Shown piece by piece: positions 58,710 through 64,000 of a DNA stretch of 64,000 bases. A model generated the notes under the pieces. It did not search any database. It had not been told where the DNA came from and saw nothing but the letters and a program-made list of their open reading frames with translations. The DNA comes from JBMNCQ01 sp049366715 (GTDB lineage: Bacteria > Bacillota > Peptococcia > Peptococcales > BICA1-8), in assembly GCA_049366715.1 (NCBI GenBank), contig JBMNCQ010000083.1:62001-126000 (forward strand), in the 5' to 3' direction. The translations under genes were made by a program, and so were the position numbers. Each line of letters starts with the position of its first letter. Positions within the stretch are counted from its first letter, which is position 1.

Positions 58710-59924
58710 ATGCGCGTAAAGCGGTTCGTGGCGAACAACATTCAAGAAGCAATGCTCCAGGTGAAAATTGAGATGGGTAAAGACGCAGTAATTCTCCATA
58801 CCAGAAGATTTAAAGAAGGCGGTTTCCTCGGACTTTTTGCTAAAGAATTTGTTGAAGTGACAGCAGCTGTAGATGATGAATATCCTCCCGAAAGGCCCCG
58901 GGACAATGTTAAAAGCAAACAAATTGTCTGGCCGCAGGTTATTGATCAGAAGCAAAATATTGAGCCTGCCCGGACGGGGCAGCAGGAGGATGAACCCGAG
59001 GAAGATAAGCAAACCCGGCATGTTGCGGCTGTTAAAGTTCATAGTGGTACAAATGAACTGGAAGACATGAAAAAATTGATGCAAAATATGATGGAGCAGA
59101 TAGAAAATACGAGTTTTAATATCGGAATGAATAAGATAGGTGAACAATTGTATGATTGTTTAACTAAGAGCGAGGTTGACGATAAATTAGCCAAAAGACT
59201 TATTAAAAGATGCTTTGAAAGTATCCCTAATGATAAATTTGATGACAGTCAATATATTAACAGGCAGTTTCTGGAGATGATTGGCAGGATTTTCAAAAAG
59301 CCCCGGCCGATTATTATTCCGAAAAAGAGAAAACAACAGGTCTTTGCCTTGGTAGGTCCGACAGGTGTCGGTAAGACAACGACGATTGCTAAACTGGCTG
59401 CTAATTTTGCGATAAATAATCAAAAGGATATTGCTCTAATTACTTCAGATACTTATAGAATTGCGGCTGTTGAACAACTCAAGACGGTAGGGGAAATAAT
59501 CGGTGTCCCGGTGGAAGTAGTATTTACCCCGCAAAGTATGAAAAACAGCATTATTCAGCATCGGGATAAAGACTTAATATTTATTGATACTGCCGGACGT
59601 AGTCATAGAAATGCTTTGCACATGGGAGAACTCAAAGGTTTCTTGGATTCGGCCGAGCCTGATGAAATTTTTTTGGTACTGAGTGCAACAACGAAATATC
59701 AGGACATGTTGGAAATTGTGAAAAGTTATGAAAAGATTAATTTTAACCGGATTATTTTTACCAAATTAGATGAGACTTCTACTTATGGGTCGATTTTTAA
59801 TACCATTCAGAAAACAAGAAAATATTTATCATATTTCACAACTGGTCAAAGTGTGCCTGACGACATAGAAGTTGCAGATAGTGATAAGATTGCCAGAATG
59901 ATTCTAAGGGATGGTGCCAAATGA
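58710..59924 (+). CDS. flhF: Flagellar SRP-type GTPase FlhF
   Basis: A 404-residue SRP-like GTPase setting flagellar place and number. The N-terminal B domain (VKRFVANNIQEAMLQVKIEMG) is followed by NG domains with P-loop GPTGVGKTTTIAKLA, SDTYRIAAVEQLKT, IDTAGRSHRN and TKLDETSTYGS. ATG follows the flhA stop directly. Confidence 0.95.
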   Translation: MRVKRFVANNIQEAMLQVKIEMGKDAVILHTRRFKEGGFLGLFAKEFVEVTAAVDDEYPPERPRDNVKSKQIVWPQVIDQKQNIEPARTGQQEDEPEEDKQTRHVAAVKVHSGTNELEDMKKLMQNMMEQIENTSFNIGMNKIGEQLYDCLTKSEVDDKLAKRLIKRCFESIPNDKFDDSQYINRQFLEMIGRIFKKPRPIIIPKKRKQQVFALVGPTGVGKTTTIAKLAANFAINNQKDIALITSDTYRIAAVEQLKTVGEIIGVPVEVVFTPQSMKNSIIQHRDKDLIFIDTAGRSHRNALHMGELKGFLDSAEPDEIFLVLSATTKYQDMLEIVKSYEKINFNRIIFTKLDETSTYGSIFNTIQKTRKYLSYFTTGQSVPDDIEVADSDKIARMILRDGAK

Positions 59925-60814
59925 GTACTCAGCTGGACCGCTTAAGAGCCTTGACAAGGAGTTTAAAAAACAGAGCTGAAAAACAAATAATAGGCCATGA
60001 GTATCCTACCAAAGTAATTACCATTGCCTCGGGCAAAGGGGGCGTGGGAAAAACGAATTTTACTTTGAATTTAGGGCTTGCTTTGGCTGAGTTAGGGCAG
60101 AGGGTATTGATCTTAGATGCAGACTTAGGATTGGCTAACATTGATGTAATATTAGGGATTTCTCCTCAATATAATTTATTCCATGTGATAAACGGTGAAA
60201 AAGACCTGTCGGAAATTATTGCCGAAGGCCCCAAGGGAATAAAGATAATCCCCGGTGGTTCGGGGATTTTTGAACTGGCTGATTTAAAGGAGTGGCAGTT
60301 GGAGAGATTTCTCATTAAGCTGGCGGAGTTGGAAAGTGAAAGTGATTATTTATTGATTGATACCGGTGCAGGGATTTCGAAAAGTGTCATGAATTTTACC
60401 TTAGCCGCTGATGAAATTTTTATCGTCACGACACCTGAGCCCACATCTCTTACCGATGCCTACGGTTTAATTAAAACTTTATATAAGCACAATTATCCGG
60501 GTATTTTGAAATTAATCGTAAATAAAGCCGTAAGTCCGGATGAAGGAGAAATAGCTGCGAAAAAATTACAAATAGTTGTGAATAGATTTTTGAAGAACTG
60601 CCAGCTTCATATTCTGGGCTATATTCTGGAAGATAAAGCTGTGCCGGCATCGGTAAAAAAACAGCAGCCCTTTATCTTAAATGCGCCCGGTTCTAAGGCA
60701 ACGGAAGGAATATATCATTTAGCATCGAAAATCTGTAATCAGCATTATGAAAATCGCAAAGCTGCCGGGTTAAAAAGTTATTTCACGAAAATCATCTCAT
60801 ATTTTAAAGATTAA
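59921..60814 (+). CDS. flhG: Flagellar number regulator FlhG (YlxH, MinD-like ATPase)
   Basis: A 297-residue MinD/ParA-type ATPase. Deviant Walker A is ASGKGGVGKTNFTLNLG. LILDADLGLANIDVILG and IDTGAGISKSVMNF are typical. The N-terminal LDRLRALTRSLK segment stimulates FlhF in relatives. ATGA overlap with flhF. Confidence 0.95.
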   Translation: MSTQLDRLRALTRSLKNRAEKQIIGHEYPTKVITIASGKGGVGKTNFTLNLGLALAELGQRVLILDADLGLANIDVILGISPQYNLFHVINGEKDLSEIIAEGPKGIKIIPGGSGIFELADLKEWQLERFLIKLAELESESDYLLIDTGAGISKSVMNFTLAADEIFIVTTPEPTSLTDAYGLIKTLYKHNYPGILKLIVNKAVSPDEGEIAAKKLQIVVNRFLKNCQLHILGYILEDKAVPASVKKQQPFILNAPGSKATEGIYHLASKICNQHYENRKAAGLKSYFTKIISYFKD

Positions 60815-60849
60815 ATTATTGTTTGTAAAATTTGAAGTAGGTGAGACCT

Positions 60850-61509
60850 ATGCTAAAATTCCTGAAAATTAATAGTATCATTGAAGTTGAGGTAGAATCC
60901 GGTGCGGAGAAAAGTAATATCTATCGTACCAGAGTCGAGGATTTAAATGAGGATGGTTTTGTGATTGGCATGCCCATTGAAAAAGGTATATTAGTTCCCC
61001 TGTATCCCGATTCTACCGTTATTGTGTGGCATTGGGATAATTCTGCTTCTTATGCCTATTACTGCAAAGTAAAAACGCGGATTTTCGAACCGATTCCCCT
61101 AGTATTTTTGGATTGGCCTCATCAAGTAAAAAAAGTTCAAAGGCGAAACTTTGTGAGGATCCCGATCAATATTACTATTGAACATAAATTAGTCGTAAAG
61201 GGTGAAGCTCAGACTCAGGATAATAAATTCATAAAATCTTTAACGAGAGATTTAAGTGGAGGTGGCACACAATTTATCTCCAAAATAAAGTATAATAAAG
61301 GAGACATCTTGGAAATTAAACTCCATTTATATGATGATTTAGTCTGTGCAAAAGCCAGGGTAATGTGGGTATTTAATGAAATCAGTAATGATACCGAACG
61401 ATTTTTGGTGGGCATTAAATTTATGGATATCTCAGAAAAAACAAGGGACAGTATTATTAAATTCGTATTCGCAAAACAAAGGGAGCTTATAAAAAAAGGA
61501 GTGTTATAA
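60850..61509 (+). CDS. PilZ-domain flagellar brake protein (YcgR-like)
   Basis: A 219-residue c-di-GMP receptor from ATG 60850, with AGGTGAGAC upstream. The N-terminal YcgR domain (FLKINSIIEVEVESG) precedes a PilZ domain with the c-di-GMP-binding RRNFVRIPI box and the DLSGGGTQFIS (DxSxxG) motif. Members slow motor rotation or reversal when c-di-GMP is high. It lies inside the fla/che operon between flhG and cheB. Its last base is the first base of the cheB start codon. Confidence 0.88.
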   Translation: MLKFLKINSIIEVEVESGAEKSNIYRTRVEDLNEDGFVIGMPIEKGILVPLYPDSTVIVWHWDNSASYAYYCKVKTRIFEPIPLVFLDWPHQVKKVQRRNFVRIPINITIEHKLVVKGEAQTQDNKFIKSLTRDLSGGGTQFISKIKYNKGDILEIKLHLYDDLVCAKARVMWVFNEISNDTERFLVGIKFMDISEKTRDSIIKFVFAKQRELIKKGVL

Positions 61510-62582
61510 TGGGACCAATTGGGGTTTTAGTTGTTGATGACTCAGCTTTTATGCGTAAGGTCATCTCGGATATCATTTCTAGAGACAGCGGATTAAGAGT
61601 ACTAGGTACGGCCAGAAATGGTGAGGATGCTCTAGATAAGCTCAACATCCTAAAACCTGACGTCATAACCCTTGATGTTGAAATGCCCAAGATGAATGGC
61701 TTAGAGGCTTTAGAAAAGATAATGACTATTCGGCCTACCCCTGTAATTATGTTAAGTTCTTTAACTAAAGCGGGGGCAGACATAACAATAAAGGCATTAG
61801 CTAAAGGCGCAATTGATTTTATTCAAAAGCCTGGGGGATCAATTTCTTTAAATATTGATGTCGTTGCCAAGGAACTCGTTCAGAAAATAAAACTTGCCCA
61901 TCAAGTAAATATTAAACAACTGATCCAGCCTCCTTTGCCGACAACTCCCCCGTTAAAGCTTGATTTAAATGAATTGCGGAGTATTCGCCAGAGCAGTGTC
62001 TCTTTAAATTTCCCCCTGGTTTTAATGGGGACATCTACCGGAGGCCCTAAGGCGTTACATAAGGTAGTAGAGAACTTGCCGGACAATTTAAATGCCAGTT
62101 TTTTAGTGGTTCAGCATATGCCGCCCGGTTTCACCAAATCTCTCGCGCAAAGATTGGACAACCTTTCCGGTTATCGTGTTAAAGAAGGTGAAAATGGAGA
62201 AAAAGTTAGACCGGGTTATATCTATATCGCCCCGGGAAACTACCATATGGAAATTAAATTGACTGACGGTAAGCCGGCCCTCAGCATTCATCAAGGTCAG
62301 CAGATAACAGGTCACAGACCTTCTGTTGATGCCTTGTTTAACTCTGCTGTTCACACAGGAATTAAACACGTAATAGCGGTAATTATGACCGGGATGGGGC
62401 ATGATGGACGGGACGGCTTAGTAAATTTAAAAAAAAACGGTGCCATAACGATAGCTGAGAAGGAAGAAACCTGCATAGTTTATGGAATGCCCAAGGCAGC
62501 CATTGGGACAGGTTATGTAGATAAGATTGTTCCTTTATATAATATTGCCCAAGAAATAGTCCGGAGCTTAAAACTTTCTTAA
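61509..62582 (+). CDS. cheB: Chemotaxis protein-glutamate methylesterase CheB
   Basis: A 357-residue receiver-plus-methylesterase. The receiver has VVDDSAFMRKVI and the phospho-acceptor in VITLDVEMPKMNG. The esterase domain shows the Ser in MGTSTGGPKAL, the His in VVQHMPPGFTKSLAQRL and the Asp in MGHDGRDG. It demethylates and deamidates chemoreceptors. Confidence 0.95.
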   Translation: MGPIGVLVVDDSAFMRKVISDIISRDSGLRVLGTARNGEDALDKLNILKPDVITLDVEMPKMNGLEALEKIMTIRPTPVIMLSSLTKAGADITIKALAKGAIDFIQKPGGSISLNIDVVAKELVQKIKLAHQVNIKQLIQPPLPTTPPLKLDLNELRSIRQSSVSLNFPLVLMGTSTGGPKALHKVVENLPDNLNASFLVVQHMPPGFTKSLAQRLDNLSGYRVKEGENGEKVRPGYIYIAPGNYHMEIKLTDGKPALSIHQGQQITGHRPSVDALFNSAVHTGIKHVIAVIMTGMGHDGRDGLVNLKKNGAITIAEKEETCIVYGMPKAAIGTGYVDKIVPLYNIAQEIVRSLKLS

Positions 62583-62613
62583 AAAATATTGTTTGCGTAA
62601 AGGGGGGAAGATC

Positions 62614-63228
62614 GTGGAGTTTGAGGATCTTAATAGTTTACAAAAGGATGCACTGCGAGAAATAGGGAATATCGGTGCAGGAAATGCCGCAACGGCACTT
62701 TCCACAATGCTGAATAAAAAGATCAATATGTCGGTACCAAATATCTTTATTTTACCGTTTCCCCAGGTAGTTGAAATGATGGGAGGCGCTGAGACCTTAG
62801 TTGCCGGCGGCTATTTGCAGGTTGACGGAAGAGCTCCCATGAGCATTCTTTTTGTCATGCCGGAAGAAAGTCTTAAGCTATTTCTGAGTATTCTGGTCGG
62901 AAAAGCAGAGAGTAAAGAAGTTAATTTAGATGATATGGATATATCTGCCTTAAAAGAAGTAACGAATATTCTCGCAGGTTCCTACCTGACTGCTTTGAGC
63001 AGTTTTACAAACATCGAGTTTAATGCTTCCGTGCCTGCCCTGGCTTTTGATATGGCCGGTGCTATTTTAGGTAATGTACTGCAATTATATGGTGAGGTTA
63101 GTGATTATGCATTAGTGATTGAGAGTGTTTTTTTGGAAGAAGAACGGGAAGTTAAGGGTCATTTCTTCCTGCTGCCTGAGCCCGGATCTCTGGAAATTAT
63201 GCTTACGGAATTGGGAGTTGTTTTTTGA
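62614..63228 (+). CDS. cheC: CheY-P phosphatase CheC
   Basis: A 204-residue phosphatase. GTG 62614 fits AAAGGGGGG; an in-frame TTG (62593) precedes that site. Both E-x2-N helices are present, LREIGNIGAGNAATALSTML and LKEVTNILAGSYLTALSSF. The stop shares a base with the cheD ATG, and CheC-CheD are known to form a complex. Confidence 0.94.
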   Translation: MEFEDLNSLQKDALREIGNIGAGNAATALSTMLNKKINMSVPNIFILPFPQVVEMMGGAETLVAGGYLQVDGRAPMSILFVMPEESLKLFLSILVGKAESKEVNLDDMDISALKEVTNILAGSYLTALSSFTNIEFNASVPALAFDMAGAILGNVLQLYGEVSDYALVIESVFLEEEREVKGHFFLLPEPGSLEIMLTELGVVF

Positions 63229-63710
63229 TGGAAAATATTAAAGTCGGCATGGCTGATTGGGCAGTTTGCAAAGCACCTCAAAAGTTAGTCACAACAGGAT
63301 TGGGGTCTTGTGTCGGAATTTGTTTAGCGGATTCGTTAATAAAAATTTGCGGACTGGCTCACATCATGCTTCCTGATAGTGCTCAAGCCAGGAATAACCA
63401 AAACCGAGCGAAATATGCCGATACGGCAATTACGGATATGATCGCCAAAATGGTTAGTTTGGGAGCCGATGAACATAGGATAACTGCTAAAATTGCCGGC
63501 GGGGCTCAAATGTTTAATTTTGCCGGAACCAGCAGCATCATGAGAATCGGTGAGCGAAATGTCGAGGCTGTAAAAACAAAATTATCGTCCCATAAAATTA
63601 AGATTATTGCCGAAGATACCGGCGGTAATTTTGGCAGAACAATAACTTTTAATCCTGATAATGGGGAACTGCATATTAAAACCATTAATAAAGGCGAAAA
63701 GATTGTCTGA
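63228..63710 (+). CDS. cheD: Chemoreceptor glutamine deamidase CheD
   Basis: A 160-residue deamidase. ATG 63228 overlaps the cheC stop. Catalytic Cys lies in TGLGSCVGICLAD, His in GLAHIMLPDS, and the Gly-rich MVSLGADEHRITAKIAGGA region is typical. Confidence 0.95.
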   Translation: MENIKVGMADWAVCKAPQKLVTTGLGSCVGICLADSLIKICGLAHIMLPDSAQARNNQNRAKYADTAITDMIAKMVSLGADEHRITAKIAGGAQMFNFAGTSSIMRIGERNVEAVKTKLSSHKIKIIAEDTGGNFGRTITFNPDNGELHIKTINKGEKIV

Positions 63711-63728
63711 GCGGTCAGGAGTGGTGAC

Positions 63729-64000
63729 ATGGAAGCGAAAAGGGAGTTATGGCAGAATTATTATTTAAATCCCACTTTAGAAAATAGAGATAAACTCATT
63801 ACGAAATATGCACCACTGATAAATTATTGCGCGCAAAGAATTTACCAAGGTTTACCGAATACTGTGGATTTTGATGATTTGATTTCATATGGTTCTTTTG
63901 GGTTAATGGATGCCATAAATCGATTTGACCTTAAGCTCAATAATAGTTTTGAAAGATACGCAATTCTCAGAATTAGAGGTGCGATTATCGACGGGTTAAG
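63729..64000 (+). CDS. sigD: Sigma-28-type flagellar sigma factor (SigD/FliA), 3' truncated by the window
   Basis: The first ~90 residues are visible. YYLNPTLENRDKLITKYAPL is followed by the sigma region 2 sequence VDFDDLISYGSFGLMDAINR and FDLKLNNSFERYAILRIRGA ending IIDGL, the SigD/FliA/WhiG pattern. ATG start 18 bases after cheD; CAGGAGTGGTGAC is the ribosome site. It closes the fla/che operon as in Bacillus. Confidence 0.92.
   Translation, partial: MEAKRELWQNYYLNPTLENRDKLITKYAPLINYCAQRIYQGLPNTVDFDDLISYGSFGLMDAINRFDLKLNNSFERYAILRIRGAIIDGL

Noticed and set aside
1..64000. rRNA, tRNA genes and CRISPR arrays
   Set aside because: None was recognised by eye in any gap; all long gaps were inspected.

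Overview
The window reads as the chromosome of a low-to-mid-GC, motile, anaerobic Bacillota (Firmicutes). I would place it among the Clostridia, possibly Peptococcaceae-like. The grounds are strong AGGAGG-type ribosome binding sites with many GTG/TTG starts, the Bacillus/Clostridium gene order dprA-topA-trmFO-xerC-hslVU-codY followed by a fla/che operon, and oxygen-sensitive metabolism (4-hydroxybutyryl-CoA dehydratase, ferredoxin, iron-sulfur flavoprotein). Almost every gene is on the + strand. I saw no rRNA, tRNA or CRISPR array.

Region by region. (1) 1-940 is the 3' end of a GC-richer gene of unknown function. (2) 1241-4780 holds an arylsulfate sulfotransferase behind a CRP/FNR-type operator, a thioredoxin, and an unusual thioredoxin-reductase-like flavoprotein with a fused degenerate thioredoxin domain. 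(3) 5005-17873 is a sigma-54 activator followed by a -24/-12 promoter and an 11-kb catabolic operon: short-chain fatty-acid carrier, thiolase, 4-hydroxybutyryl-CoA dehydratase, 3-hydroxyacyl-CoA dehydrogenase, crotonase, a CoaD-like protein with altered active site, SDR, two-subunit CoA-transferase, iron-sulfur flavoprotein and thioesterase. Together these can take 4-hydroxybutyrate, vinylacetate or crotonate to two acetyl-CoA. (4) 18438-25190 is an apparently undescribed accessory cluster: 2x[4Fe-4S] ferredoxin, FrdA/AprA-superfamily flavoprotein lacking fumarate-reductase catalytic residues, DASS anion carrier, two tandem LysR regulators, and a cytoplasmic protein carrying the Cys/His/Arg catalytic pattern of DszB sulfinate desulfinase. 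I infer uptake and C-S cleavage of an organosulfur anion. (5) 25191-25896 contains degenerate DNA with an IS21-type remnant and a 19-bp perfect palindrome. (6) 25897-37317 is housekeeping: comM, small proteins, a metallo-hydrolase, dprA, topA, trmFO, xerC, hslV, hslU, codY. (7) 37472-64000 is one long fla/che operon from flgB to the truncated sigma-28 gene. It includes motA/motB, a PilZ protein, cheB, cheC and cheD, but not cheA or cheW.

The strongest candidate for something new is the 18.4-25.2 kb cluster. Also unusual are the non-canonical TrxR fusion beside the sulfotransferase and the neofunctionalised CoaD paralogue in the sigma-54 operon. All functional assignments come from reading motifs by eye. 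No database search was run.
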